Source of the DNA: Histoplasma ohiense
Lineage: Eukaryota > Ascomycota > Eurotiomycetes > Onygenales > Ajellomycetaceae
Direction of reading: 5' to 3'
Assembly (NCBI GenBank): GCA_017607445.1
Contig: JAEVHH010000006.1
Span: forward strand, 744,001-808,000
DNA length: 64,000 nt
Both the position numbers and the translations under genes were made by a program. Under the pieces are notes generated by a model that did not search any database, had not been told where the DNA came from, and saw nothing but the letters and a program-made list of their open reading frames with translations. This document shows positions 34,286-46,555 of the stretch, one piece after another (the first letter of the stretch is position 1; each line of letters starts with the position of its first letter).

Positions 34286-34610
34286 ACTAGATAGGGGCGA
34301 TATCTCCACCAATCATATCATCAGATTGATATCTAAGATATGTATTATATAATCATCAGAATGGGACCAAATCTCAGTCAAAATCATAGTCAGTCCCAGA
34401 TCATGTTCTTATTTTTGATAGTCAGTCACTTTACATGAAATATCAAGATTTATTAGTCCCATTTCACTCATGTTCTAATAATTCTAGTCACTTTACACTT
34501 CTATTCTGATTCTGGTTCCACTGAAAATCACGCCAAGAAATGGACTGGGATCAAATCAAACCAAATCAAACATGAAATTCATGGTCCCACCAGCCAGCCT
34601 ACACAACATC

Positions 34611-35760
34611 TTATTGAAGAAGATATTGACAATGCATAATCTTTATCAAACAGAGCTTGAGGCACAGAAGAAATGTCAGCATGCAGAAGCTGCTCAGCAA
34701 CAAACAGTGAATACTGTGAGCTTTGCAGATAGTCTTACAAATATCAGAAATGAGTGAGATACTCAAATAACTGATCTGCACTGAGAGCTGAAGCATATAC
34801 ATCTCAAGATCAAACATTCAGCAACATTTGAGATTTCATTGTATAGCTTAATCAACTTTCTGAATATCAACATCTTATCTAACAACTCTGACTCAGCATA
34901 CACAGCATAAACAGTGTTCTCTGAGAATACATCAATCATCACAGAATATATCAAGTCAGATGATCTATCTAACTCATCACACTTTGATAATGAGTGTAAG
35001 AACAACACTGCTCTCAACTGGTTGAATCAGATACATTCACACTATTATATGAAGTGTAAGCTCATAGAATGACAATTCACTGAATTACAGCAGATCTTAT
35101 ACACAGCATTTATTCTCAAGAAAAAAGTTAGATCTCTTTGAATGACAGCTGAGAAGTTGAATGTGGAAGCATCTGACAAATATGAATTATCACAGAAGTG
35201 AGACAATTTCATAAAATGAATTCTGCATAACTTCAAGAAACTAGACATCAAAGACAAACATTATAAATACTTTATAGAATGCAAGTAAGAAGAAGATCTT
35301 GTATTGTACTACATTCATTTCAGCTTGTGTTATCTTGCAATAAATCAAGAGCTCTCAACACTCTTCTGTCTATAAATCTTTGTACACAGCTTAGACACTG
35401 ATCTATACACTGAGTGAAAGTGTCTTAACCCACAGTCACAGATGGTGAAGGAAACATATGAAACACTACTCTCAAGAAAACAAGCAAGCAAGCTGCAAAA
35501 GCAAGCAGTGAAGATGCAGACAAATGCAAAAAGACTCACATCTATATTCACTGCTTCATCATCAAGACACTCAGACACAATGAATATCAATCTCAATGCT
35601 ATCACAAGAGCTCTGAACCTCTTCAAGAAGAATTCATCAGAGTGAGTAGTCTGATGTCACAAACACAGAGTATGCTTTCACTGCAGTCAACAGAATCATA
35701 ACACAAAAGATTGCTGTAATCACTCTCAAAAGAAGAAGTCAAAAAACTAAAGAGATCAGC
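34611..35760 (+). pseudogene. Gypsy-4 gag
   Basis: Continues from the 3' side of hAT copy 1. N-terminal helix region (NLYQTELEAQKKCQHAEAAQ), a capsid-like part with NWLNQIHSHYYMKCKLIE, a Lys-rich open segment (35442-35645), then CCHC knuckle CFHCSQQNHNTKDC (35673-35714). Broken by TGA codons. The true start is not visible because the hAT-like insertion is close to it. Confidence 0.72.
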
Positions 35761-36079
35761 AGAATCAGAGATGCTCATTGATTGACTACTAAAGATCTTC
35801 AAAGTAGATGAGTTGTCTGCATTAGATGATTCTCTGAATTCTACAAGAGCTAAATAGAAGAGAGATGAAGAGATGAATGTAGAAGAGAAAGTGAACAAAC
35901 ATCTGAATACTATAGAACTGAATACATTGATGTATAAAGAATATCTGAGATGAAAAAGAGAAGTGACAGCAAAGATGTTATTGAACATAAGTGCTTCAAT
36001 GAAGTACATTGATGATCATATGCTAAAACAATTGTCTGATGTATGATGAATGAAGAAATCTAAATGAGTAAAGCTTCTG

Positions 36080-39060
36080 AACAATTGTTATTTTATCTCA
36101 TCTGTGAGAATAAAGATGTTCTTGCACTTTAAAAAATGATCTTGCTGCATCTGAGCATATATACTTCTGAATGTAGAATACAATCTGATCTTGGGGCTTG
36201 ATTGATTTCAGAAGTATGATTCTCAAATCCATTGACATACATATCATATACAGTTGACAGATCATAAGAATCAAATTCATATGATCTTACTCATGAATAT
36301 GAGACACAGATTCCACACATCAGAGACAGAAGGCTTGAATCTCATCATTCAACATCAAGTAAAGCAAGCACTGCATAAACCTTCAACTCAGAGCATTCTA
36401 TACATCATAAGAGAATCTGAGACAAAAGAACTGTCACTCACAAAAGATTTGAAAAATGAAATGTGTATGAAGACACTGCTTGAAAAGTATAAGAAGATCT
36501 TTCAAATGAATCTCCCATCTTCTCTGCCACTTGAAAGAGAATTCATTCATGAGATTGATACAGAGGATGTGAAACCAATAAATTGCAATGTGTATTCTCT
36601 ATCACAAATGCATCTTGAGGAATTACAGTGGCAGATAGAGGAGTTGTTGAAGAGGGGTCTTATATAATCATCCTTCAGCATGTGGGGCTTCCCAGTCCTA
36701 TTCACTAAGAAGTCAAATGAAGAATGGTGTATGTGCATTGACTATCAGACACTCAATAAGCTCATCATAAAGAATGGATATTCACTACTGTGAATTCAAC
36801 AACAACTAGATATGATAGAAAATGCTCAATACTTGATGAAGATTGATCTACTCACAGAATACTGGCAGATTCATATAGACAAACTATCAGTGCTCAAAAC
36901 AGCATTTAACATACAATGAGAAAAGTTTGAATTTCTTGCAATGTCTATGAAGCTTACAAACACCTCTGCAATCTTTCAGACAATAATGAATACAATTCTT
37001 GCAAAACAGAATGACTGATCATATCTTGTATATCTTGACAATATTTTAATCTTTTCAAATTTATATAAAGAGCATCTACAACATGTGAACCAGATGCTCA
37101 CAACTCTGACAGAGCACAAACTCTACATCAAATCATTGAAATGTGTGTTTGATACAAAGAAGTTGGAGTTTGTGGGACATCTCATGAAAAAGAGCTGCAT
37201 ACATCCAATCCCTGAAAAACTAGAAGTTATTGTGAAATGATCAAAATCTAGAAATATACATCATATACATCAATTTTTAGAACTGACATTCTATTACAGA
37301 AGATTTGTAAAGGATTTTGTATGAATCACTACTCTGTTGTCAGATTTTCTTAAAGAGACAGATGCTGAGCTTTGCAAAAAGAAATTTCATTCAATCATCT
37401 GAAATATCTTCTGTGAAGAGATCTTTCTTGAGCTTAGAGAATGTATGACAACATCTTCAGTGCTTGTTCAATCAGATTGTACAAAACTCTTCACAATTGA
37501 AACTGATGCATCAGAATGAGTCATTGAGTGCTCTCTCTTGCAAGTGGAGGAGGATGATAAATTACACTCAGTAGCATATGATGGCTGAAAGCTGTCAGAC
37601 ACTGAGCTTAACTATTCTGTGTATGAGAAGAAACTTCTAGTGATCAAACATACACTAGATCTGTGGGATCAATATATTGACAACAGACATACAACAACAG
37701 TGATCACCAATTACAAAAGCCTCATTTATTTGCAAACAACAATCAAACCCTTCAAGTGACTAGCATGATGGATATCAGAGTTTCAGATGTACAATCTTCA
37801 AATCAAATATAGAAAAAGAGTGAATGCTATTGTATCAGATATCATAAGTTGTAGATCTGACTTCATGGAAGAAGATTCAGCAAACACAGCACAGAGAGAA
37901 TTCATACTAACAGCACTGAGAAATTGTGATGAGACAGAGTGATTGAAAGTCATGATCACTCACTTGAAGAATGAAAGTGTATCAGCTGATAAATATCTGA
38001 CAAAGATAATAGAAGAGATGCTTTCAAAATTCAAGCTTGCAAAGTTAGAGAAGAATATTGTGCTTTACTGTGATCTTGATTACACAGAGACACTGTATCT
38101 TGAGCTCCAGTTTCAACAGAATCTGATAAGTTGTATGCACAAGAAGTTCAGCCACTTAGAAAGCTCAGAACTTATGAATGTTCTGAAAGATCAAGCATAC
38201 TGATCAAGCATGAAAGAAGATATTCAGACATACACACAGAAGTGCTCAAACTGCCAAGTCTCAAAGAGCACAAGACAAGAATTGAAGTGTGAGAGAGCAC
38301 AACATCAGATAGAAGGTATGATTAAATCATTTGAACATTGAGAAATAGATTTCATAGAGGTATTGCCACAAATGCCAAATGGAAACCACTGGATAATAAC
38401 AGCAATTAATTACATCACAGAGTGGTCAATTGCATGAGCAGTGTCAGAGGCAACAGAAAAGATCATTGCTAAATTTCTACACAATGATATCTACATCAAT
38501 TATGATATACTCCATGAGATATTGACAGATAACAGTGCAAATCTCATAGAAGAAGTCATGAGACACTTCATCAAACAGTTGCAGACAAAGCATCACACAA
38601 CAACATTCTATCATTCTCATACAAATGAAAAAATCAAACATTTAAACAGAATACTAGACAGCATACTGACAAAATATCTAGTGAGAAAGTTCACAAGATT
38701 ATGAAACAAATATCTGAGACAGATATTATTTGCAATATGAGTTCATCAGCATGCAGTTTCAAAGCACTTATCATTCTATCTGCTCTATGAAATGCATCTG
38801 TGTATTCCAGAGGATACACAGAAGCAGATAGAAGAGGAGATAGTGATTGCAGACATGAAATCAAGAGTAAGAGAAGTTAGTCATATCTGAGCAAAAGCAA
38901 ACAAATTACTGCTCAATCATATCATACAATTGAAAAGAATATAAGATTCACTAGTGAAAGAAACAAGTCTCACTGTGAGCATTTGAGTTCTCATATAAAA
39001 TGAAGAATCTGAGAAGTTTCAATCAAGATGGTTTGAGCTGTACAAAATCCTCAAATCACA
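36080..39060 (+). pseudogene. Gypsy-4 pol: protease remnant-RT-RNase H-integrase
   Basis: Protease tail EYNLILGLD near 36180. RT: SLPLEREFIHEIDTEDVKPI (about 36515), CIDYQTLNKLI, YLDNILIFS near 37040 (catalytic YLDD reduced to YLDN), and EFVGHLMKKSCIHPIPEK. RNase H: FTIETDASE (about 37490). Integrase: KCSNCQVSK zinc part (about 38232), EIDFIEVLPQMPNGNHWI, ILTDNSANLIEE, and NEKIKHLNR where the catalytic Glu codon is now Lys. No clear chromodomain. Stops are mainly TGA. Confidence 0.82.
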
Positions 39061-39573
39061 CTCTCTTGAAATATACACTTTGGAAGAATCAGAGAAATAG
39101 ATTCTATATAATCTTATAAATAGCTCTCATTTTGTAGAGATGAAGATGAAGAATCTCAATGAGCTGTGATCATCTGCAGCACTATCATCAATGTTGAAGA
39201 AAAGAGAACTTACAATAGAAAAGCTCAGAGAAGTTAGAGAAATCATCAATGTTTATGAATCAAATAATATCACTTACTCAGACCTCTCAACAATAATCAA
39301 AAAAGAATGAAAGGAAATGAAAAAGGCAGATATACAGCATACTCTGATAAGTGATAAGACTGTTGCTGACTGTATGATATTGTGATGTAGACAGTGAGTG
39401 CAACACAGTCAGAGGCGAACTAGAGACAGTCAATCAGCATATAAATCAGATTGTAAGAAACAAAGAAATTCAGAAGAGAATTCAACTGTCTACACTAGCT
39501 CAATTATGAAGATCTCAGAGAATGAACTGTCAGAAACATCAACAAACACATTGAATCAAGCTATTTCAGCATC
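39061..39573 (+). other. Gypsy-4 region downstream of integrase
   Basis: About 500 bp up to hAT copy 2 with one short open + frame (39398-39573, STNTLNQAISASR) and no known motif. It could be a pol C-terminal tail or the far end of the antisense gene. Confidence 0.35.
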
Positions 39574-39892
39574 TAGACTGGCCAGTGGAACCATGAATTT
39601 CATGTTTGATTTGATTTGATTTGGTCCCAGTCCATTTCTTGGTGTGATTTTCAGTGAGACCAGAATCAGAATGAGAGTGTAAAGTGACTAGAATTATTAG
39701 AACATGAGTGAAATGGGACTAATAAATCTTGATATTTCATGTAAAGTGACTGACTATCAAAAATAAGAACATGATCTGGGACTGACTATGATTTTGACTG
39801 AGGTTTGGTCCTGTTCTGATGATTATATAATACATATCTTAGATATCAATTTGATGATATGATTGGTGGAGATATCACCCCTATCTAGTGCT

Positions 39893-40630
39893 GTCAACCA
39901 ATTTGCCCCTGCCAACCTATCTACTGCTGCTAATCTATCGCCGCTGCTAAGCTATCCCTCGCTGCTAAGCTATCACTGCTAATCTATCTATTGCTGCAAG
40001 CTATCCCTCGCTGCTAAGCTATCGCTGCCAACCTATCTATCGCTGCCAACCTATCTATCGCTGCCAATTTATCTACCACTGCCAATCTATCTATTGCTGC
40101 TAATCTATCGCTGCTGTCAATCTATCTATCGCTGCTAATCTATCTATCGCTGCTAATCTATCGCCGCTGCCAATCTATCCCTCACTGCTAAGCTATCCCT
40201 CGCTGCTAAGCTATCACAGCCAATCTATCGCTGCTAATCTATCGCTGCCAACCTATCTACCGCGGCGAATCTATCTATCGCTGCCAATTTATCTACCACT
40301 GCCAATCTATCTATCGCTGTCAATCTATTGCTGCTAATCTATCGCTGCTAATCTATCGCTGCTGCCAATCTATCTTTCGCTGCTAATCTATCGCCGCTGC
40401 CAATCTATCCCTCGCTGCTAAGCTATCCCTCGCTGCTAAGCTATCCCTCACTGCTAAGCTATCTCTCGCTGCTAAGCTATCCCTCACTACTAAGCTATCT
40501 ATCACTGCTAATCTATCGCTGCCAATCTATCTATCACTGCCAATCTATCTATCGCTGCTAATCTATCGCTGCTAATCTATCGCTGCTAATCTATCGCTGC
40601 CAACCTATCTACCGCGGCGAATCTATCTAT
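39893..40630. repeat. Minisatellite inside hAT copy 2
   Basis: The reverse complement of the copy 1 array, with units such as CTATCGCTGCTAAT and CTATCCCTCGCTGCTAAG, in a different order and number. Confidence 0.9.
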
Positions 40631-40746
40631 CACTATCATTACTAGTTCAAAATAGAACTAGAGCATAAATACACTAAACTTCTTTTGATAGATAATGATT
40701 TTTGGTAACACTCATAGCATTATATCATCTATATAGGGTAAATCAT

Positions 40747-40791
40747 GGTCCCATTTGGTCCCATTTTAACAAAATGGGACCAAATGGGACC
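40747..40791. repeat. Perfect palindrome, 21-bp arms (hAT copy 2)
   Basis: Same palindrome as 33431-33475 with loop AAC. No mutation in either arm. Confidence 0.9.
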
Positions 40792-41329
40792 AGAATCAGT
40801 AATTTATAAGAAGAACATGATCTGAGACTAGATTTATAATATAAACAGTGTAAAGTGACTAATTTAATAAACACTATATGGGACCAGGACTAAGAAATTT
40901 GATAATGAGACTGGAGAAATATTTAGTCCCAGTCCCATGCATGATCACACAGCCAGTCTATCAGCATCTGAGAACACTCAGAGATTGAATGAGATTAGTT
41001 TCAACAGGCCATTCACTGTAGTTGTCTGAGTTTGCAAAGAGGGACAGTATAATACACAGAGGCAGAAGACTTTCATTGAAAAATATGAGATCTGCTGCAT
41101 CTAATTGTCAAGTGTAGAATCAGTAAAAGATCATATAAGATTAATGACTAGAAGAGAAAGGGAAAAAGAAAGTCAGAAAAACAATCTATTCACACACAGC
41201 TCTAATGACTGCTGCAGAGACTTCACTCAATTTCTAAAAATACAGAGAAATTGAAGCACAAAGGAAAAGATATACATCAATGAAACATTCAAATCAACAC
41301 TCTGAAAACTATTCATACACAATAGAAGG

Positions 41330-42460
41330 AAGACTAAAAATCAGCCTGCATCAAAAACTTCAGAATCTCAAGATACATGTGTAGAAGTGCAGTGCACATC
41401 TTCATCTCACACAGAATCTGACACATCAATTCAATATCTTCAATAGAGAGATTCACAGAAAGCTCAACAAAGCAATAAGCATACATACACAGAGAAAAAT
41501 CAATCAGAAGAGAGAAGAGTGAGAAAGAAGTGAGCAGAGCAGTTGAGCAGACACTCAAGCTTCTACAAGAACAGATAACAGACACTCATTCAACAGAAGT
41601 CAAAGAAAGAGAAGAAAGAGAGAAAACAGAATTGAGAGCAGAGAAGAGTAAACAAATCACAAAAGAATTCAAAAAAAAAGCAGAGATAAATATATACAGA
41701 GTGACATCAGAAGTAACTGTAGAATATTAACAGTCATCACAATGAGAAGAAAGAAGTATATACTTACTGAAGAAACAGAAACTTCTCTTGAAGCTTCAGA
41801 AACAGTTGCAGCAGAAATGAGAGCAGTCAGCAGAATGATCACACACAGAAAACAGAATACAAAATTGAAATGACTCTTTATCTCTCACACAATCAGCACA
41901 GAAAACAGGCATATACTCACTGTGAGTATAAAAAAACATTACATCATCATTCAAACTACCTTGCACACATATCTCCTTTCTACAAATAACTAATTTGGAA
42001 GTCATTCATCAACAAAGAGAGTGAAGACACTCATTCAATAAACTGAAAACACACAAAGACAGAGAGACAATGCAAAAATCAGTGTAAGCAAATATAATAC
42101 AGAGATTCTCATCTGTCATAATCTCAACAACACAGAGACTCTGTACAATTTCATCTACAAAAATTAGAAAGAAAATTGTAGAAAAGAGACAAGAAGAGAT
42201 ATAATATACACTCAGTACAATCAATACAAACAACAGCAGAATTCAGAGAATGTATAAAATTGCTAAAGATTTCATACTTGCTCTGAGCAAGAGATGCAAC
42301 AGACAAATAACTAGCAAAACAGATTATATCATACAATGCTTGTATATGAAATTGTATTTTGACAGAGACAGTGGGAGCAGAAGAGAGGTGTGAAGAATAG
42401 AGAAAGAAGTTATAGAAAATACACAGAGCTTCTCAAAGAGCAGAAGAAAGAGAGAAATCA
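41330..42460 (-). pseudogene. Antisense, intron-containing accessory gene of Gypsy-4 (3' part)
   Basis: Minus strand, opposite to Gypsy-4 gag-pol; its 5' part lies at 48411-48772 beyond the Gypsy-1 insertion, and the frame is continuous when that element and one TSD copy are removed. A 51-nt intron with GTAAGT and CTACAG (41717-41767) joins frames in phase 1 and leads into the open stretch 41585-41334, with a single TGA before it. A possible 55-nt intron lies at 42155-42209 (GTATAT to TTGTAG). The protein is Cys-rich (VCIDCTE, FCADCVRDKE, CDHSADCSHFCCNC) and Ser/Leu/Phe-rich. I do not recognise it. A few TGA stops remain. Confidence 0.5.
41717..41767 (-). other. 51-nt intron in the Gypsy-4 antisense gene
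   Basis: Minus strand: 5' site GTAAGTATATAC, branch-like TGTTAAT, 3' site TTCTACAG. Splicing joins two reading frames in phase 1, so the frame upstream runs directly into the frame downstream. Confidence 0.65.
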
Positions 42461-42465
42461 GTATA

Positions 42466-42936
42466 TGTAACGGGCGTACTTCGATTAACGATTTGGTACT
42501 ATCCTAATTACAGATTACGAATTGATTAAGGAAAGAAAGAGAAAAGAAATCAGAAGAAAAGGTCGTACGAAGGGGGTTCTTATAGGGGAAAGTTCGGGGT
42601 GGAAGAATATCAGAAGCCGCTCCACAGTGGAGTGCGGAGTGGAAGAACATTAAGGGGTACACATAAGAATCGTTAGAAGCTACGCGAGCGCGGAACATGG
42701 GGCGGGGGAATCATTGAAGGCTATGTGGAAGAATCATTAGAGACTATGTGAGCATGGAACACAGAGCAGGAGAACATAAGGAGCTATGCGGAAGAATTGT
42801 TAGAAACTACACAAGTGCGGAGCACAGAGTGGAAGAACATCAAGGGTTATGTGAGGTCACAATGGCCAGGAACAAGCAGGTGCAGAAGGGGAGTTGGTTG
42901 CGTAAGTTGATTACTAACAGGTGCTAACCCGTCACA
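42466..42936 (-). repeat. 3' LTR of Gypsy-1 copy B
   Basis: 471 bp. The purine tract (GTAGGGGGGATAA on the minus strand) lies directly inside it at 42937-42949. It differs from its partner almost only at CpG sites, and the half toward 42900 is more mutated. Confidence 0.95.
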
Positions 42937-45900
42937 TTATCCCCCCCTACCGGGGTGAGTGAGGACTCGTAGGTGTCGAGGGCGGCGGTGTCCTCCAAGG
43001 CGGACGCGGGTTCCCAGGTCGGACGATTGTATCCTACCCATTTGACGAGGTATTCACAGCGGCAGCGGTTGGTTCTATCATCAAGAATTGCTTCAATTTC
43101 CCACTTGAGTTCATTGTCTTCTCCTACAATGGCGGGTGGCTGCCAATCGGAGGTTCTCTGTGAGAGGAATGGATCCTCGGCCGCGGGTTGGAGCAGGTTC
43201 GTATGAAAGATGTCGTGGATGCCAGGTGGGGTGTCGAGTCGATAATCATGTGTGCCTAGCACTTCCTTCACTGTATACTTGGTGTGGCAGTAATCTAGTG
43301 TACGCGAGGGGCGGTCTGTTCTTATGTTTTTGAGGTCCAGCCAGACTTTGTCTCCTACATGGTATCAAGTCACAGGACTCCTTCTGGTGTTCACTTGATC
43401 CTCATAATCTTGCTGAGTGCTGGTCATTGAAGCTTCTGCCCATTTGTGGGCTTTCTTCAGCTTGCTCACAATGTTCTCTGCTGCCTGTATGGGGCTGCGG
43501 GCGTACGCGGTTTCTCAGGGAGTCTCAGAGAAGTCCAGGACCTCTAAGTTGTATCTGTGTAGGAGGAAGAATGGGCTTACACCTGTTGTAGCAGAATCTT
43601 GACTGTTAATTGCAATCTCAGCATGTGGCAGCAGGTTGCTCCAGTTGTCTTGTGCATAATTGCAGAACTTACAGAGGATGTTCTTTACCATTTGTATCAT
43701 CCTCTTGATAGCTCCATCAGTCTCTGGGTGGTACACTGTTGATAACTTTTGTTCGATTCTTAATAATTGGCATACGCGGGCCCAGAGTGCACTGATGAAT
43801 TGACTGCCTCTATCTGACACAATGAATGAGGGCAGACTGTGCATACAATAGAATGGGCTTCTGATGAAGGCATCTGCAACTACTTCAGCATCCATCTTGT
43901 CACAGGGCTGTAGTATTACACCCTTGCTGAGTCAGTTGACAATGACTAGGATGTTCATAGAACCTCCACTCTCAGATAAGGAAACTGCAAAATCAATAGC
44001 TATATCACACCAAGTTCAGTTGGGGACAGGTAGGGGCTTCAGCATCCCTTTTCAGTGTTCACACCATGCCATCACTGAGCCGCAGCGATCACAGTTGTGT
44101 ATGAACCAGCATATGTCTTTCGACATATCTGGCCAGTAGAATTCTCGGGCAACAATGTTGTACATGATTTCGCGTCCTGGGTGCCCAGTCATTGGTGAGT
44201 CATGAATTTCTTGCATGATCTGTGTTTGTAGGGGTTCTGAATCGGGGACCCATCGCCTATCTTGAAAGCATAAGCAGTTGTCATCATCGATCGAACATGC
44301 TGAGATATCTGTTCTTGGGTATATGCTTGCGGGGAATCAAGGTGCTCTGTTTCATACAGCTTCAGTGGCTTGTTGCCAGGATTCATCTGCTTCTGCTGCT
44401 AGCTTCCATTGTTCTTCGAGCGAGGGTTCTTGAGCTCGGGACTGGTTGACATGTACGCAGGGTTCATCTGGTTGCGTAGGACTTTCTATGATTGCAGAGT
44501 CGATTAATTGATGCTCTCAGTGTTTCCACCTGTCATCCAAGTCATCAGATGGCATATCTTGTTCTCAGTGGGACAGGGCATCCGCAAGGGTGTTCTCTAC
44601 TCCAGATCAATAACGAATTGTGAACGAAAAACAGCTAAGGAACAATGACCAACACATATGCCTTTCAGTGAGCTTACAAGTGGTCATGAAGTACTCTAAG
44701 TTCTTATGATTGATAACAATCTCAAACTTTTCAACACTCATAAGTTCAGACTCTCATTCTTTGAGGCATTGTATGATCACTAGGAGCTCCTTGTCGTAGA
44801 TCTCATAGTTGCATTCAGCAGGCGACATCTTTTTCAAGGTGAAGGCACAGGGTTGTAGAACACCTTTGTTATCATATTGCATCAGTGCCCCACCTACTAC
44901 ATAACCTGAGGTGTCCGTTTCGAGAATTGTATGCTTATTTGAATCGAATGATTGCAGCATTGGGGTGCTTGTGAACATACACTTCAGCTTTTTGAATGCT
45001 GCGTCCGCTTCGTCAGTCCATTGGAACACAGCGTCTTTCCGGGTCAGGTCCGTCAGTGGTTGTATGATATTGAAGAAGTCTTTGATGAACCTTCAGTAGA
45101 AGTTGGCAAATCCTAGGAAGCTTCTAGTCCCTTTTACCAAGACTGATGCCTCCCAGTTGAGGATTGCTTCCACCTTCTTAGAATCCATGCGTACGCCTTT
45201 TTCAGCTTCAATGATGAATCCTAGGTAGGTTGTAGACTTGGTCTCAAAGTCACATTTGTCAATGTCCACTTGCAGTCCAGCTTTTCATAGGCAGTCAAGC
45301 ACTTGTCGTACATGCTTGCAGTGCTCAGTGAGCGGTCCATCAGTGAAGATCAGAATATCATCCATGTACACTGAGGCGATCTCATCGAGCAGGTCTTGTA
45401 GGGCCCAGTTAATGTATTTCTGGAACATGCTCAGGGCGTTCGCTAATTCAAAAGGGGTCACTGTCCATTCATATAATCTGTAACGCGTATGAAAAGTGGT
45501 TAGCCATTTGTCACCTTCATTAATCCTTATCTTATAGAAGGCCGCAGAGATGTCAAGCTTTGTAAACCATTTTGCTTTTCCTACTTGTTTGAGTGTTTCA
45601 TTGATGAGTGGGAGAGGGTATTGGTCCTTCCATGTAATCTTGTTGAGTTCTTGGTAGTCAATGCAGAATTGTAAGCCTCCTCCTGATTTCTTCGCGAACA
45701 GTACAGGTGCTGCGGCGGGTGAGTTGCTAACACAAATGAAGCCTTTGTCCAATAGTCTGTTGAGTGTTTTTTGTAGGATGAGGAGCTTGTCGCGTGACAT
45801 GCTGTAGAGAGGACCCCAGGGTGGTTGCGGGTCCTTACTGTCCTTCTTGATGAGCTCAATTGTATGATCTATACTGGGTCCTCGGTGAGGAGGAAGCTTT

Positions 45901-46502
45901 TCAGCTTCTTTTTCGTCGAACACGTCTGCGAAGTCTTTGTATGATTCGGGTAGTTCCTTGTGCGGTTTCTTGGGGTCTTTGGGTTCTAGCTTTTCTAACA
46001 CTTTTTTGATATCCACCATGCTAGCAGTGAACACTTGGACGTTCTTCTTCTCATGTGCTTGGTGGGTTAGTAGTTTGTATGCTTCCACTGATATCTGGGT
46101 GAGATCAGTGGTTCTATCAACATCCTTCTCATAAACACAGTCGCCTCCTGGGAAAATAAGGCAGCGGTTGCATGTGTCCAACAAGGTTCCAAATTCTGTG
46201 AGCCATGATAGGCTGAGCATTAGATCGTACTCAAGGCCTTGTATTTCATATGTGTATACATTCTTTTTCTTGTGTCCTCCTATGTTGACATTAAATCTTA
46301 CCATGTTGTAGGAGGCGGATCCTCTGAGGCTGTCAAATCCACTGAGCTTATGTGGTTTGGGAAAGGGGATATGCTGGAGCTTATGCTTCTCGACCAGCTG
46401 GGTGTCTATAAGAGTGTAGTGAAGGAAACCACTGTCTACCATTGCTTGTATGTTGACTAAGCTATTTACAATGGCAGGGACCATGATTGTGTCTGCTTGC
46501 AT
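42924..46502 (-). pseudogene. Gypsy-1 pol: protease-RT-RNase H-integrase-chromodomain (copy B)
   Basis: Protease: MVDSGFLHYTLIDTQLVEK near 46440. RT: CIDYQELNKITWKDQYPL, WFTKLDISAAFYKIRI, and YMDDILIF near 45350. RNase H: ETDTSGYVVGGAL and YDKELLVIIQCL (44930-44760). Integrase: HHCC zinc part (IHDSPMTGHPG, then HNCDRCG), IDFAVSLSESGG, VSDRGSQFISALW, YHPETDGAIKRM. Chromodomain: CEYLVKWVGYNRPTWEPAS (about 43060). The first 405 codons (46502-45285) are uninterrupted; later parts have TGA stops. In YHPETDGAIKRM the expected Glu is Lys (codon 43706-43704). Pol starts about 50 nt after the gag TAA, so it needs reinitiation or a recoding event. Confidence 0.9.
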
Positions 46503-46555
46503 CTTCTGCTCAAATCTCCAGCTAGCTTTCTGCTCCTTGAGCTCTCGTCCGTGTT

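Larger units (their letters stand above)
33262..34601 (+). mobile_element. hAT-like non-autonomous TIR element, copy 1
   Basis: 1340 bp, flanked by a perfect 8-bp duplication CACAACAT (33254-33261 and 34602-34609). Ends TAGACTGGCTG and CAGCCAGCCTA form an imperfect 11-bp TIR. There is no transposase. The middle is a long array of variant repeats, and near the left end is a perfect 21-bp-arm palindrome. An 8-bp TSD with short TIRs points to hAT (P and Merlin also make 8 bp). It sits in the Gypsy-4 gag region and keeps GG, CC and CG, unlike its host. Confidence 0.85.
39574..40960 (-). mobile_element. hAT-like non-autonomous TIR element, copy 2 (inverted relative to copy 1)
   Basis: 1387 bp with its own perfect 8-bp duplication TCAGCATC (39566-39573 and 40961-40968). 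Ends TAGACTGGCC and CAGCCAGTCTA. Same internal palindrome and minisatellite as copy 1, in reverse. The two different TSDs prove two separate insertions, not the arms of one large inverted repeat. Confidence 0.88.

Noticed and set aside
34085..34312. Short ORF with repeated SYPSLL peptides
   Set aside because: It is the hAT minisatellite read in one frame; repeat number and order change between copies.
33595..40630. CRISPR array or centromeric satellite
   Set aside because: Units vary in length and have no unique spacers; the arrays are confined inside TIR elements with target-site duplications.
33262..40960. One large 7.7-kb element with 1.3-kb terminal inverted repeats
   Set aside because: Each 1.3-kb arm has its own TIRs and its own, different 8-bp duplication (CACAACAT and TCAGCATC), so they are two independent insertions in opposite orientation.
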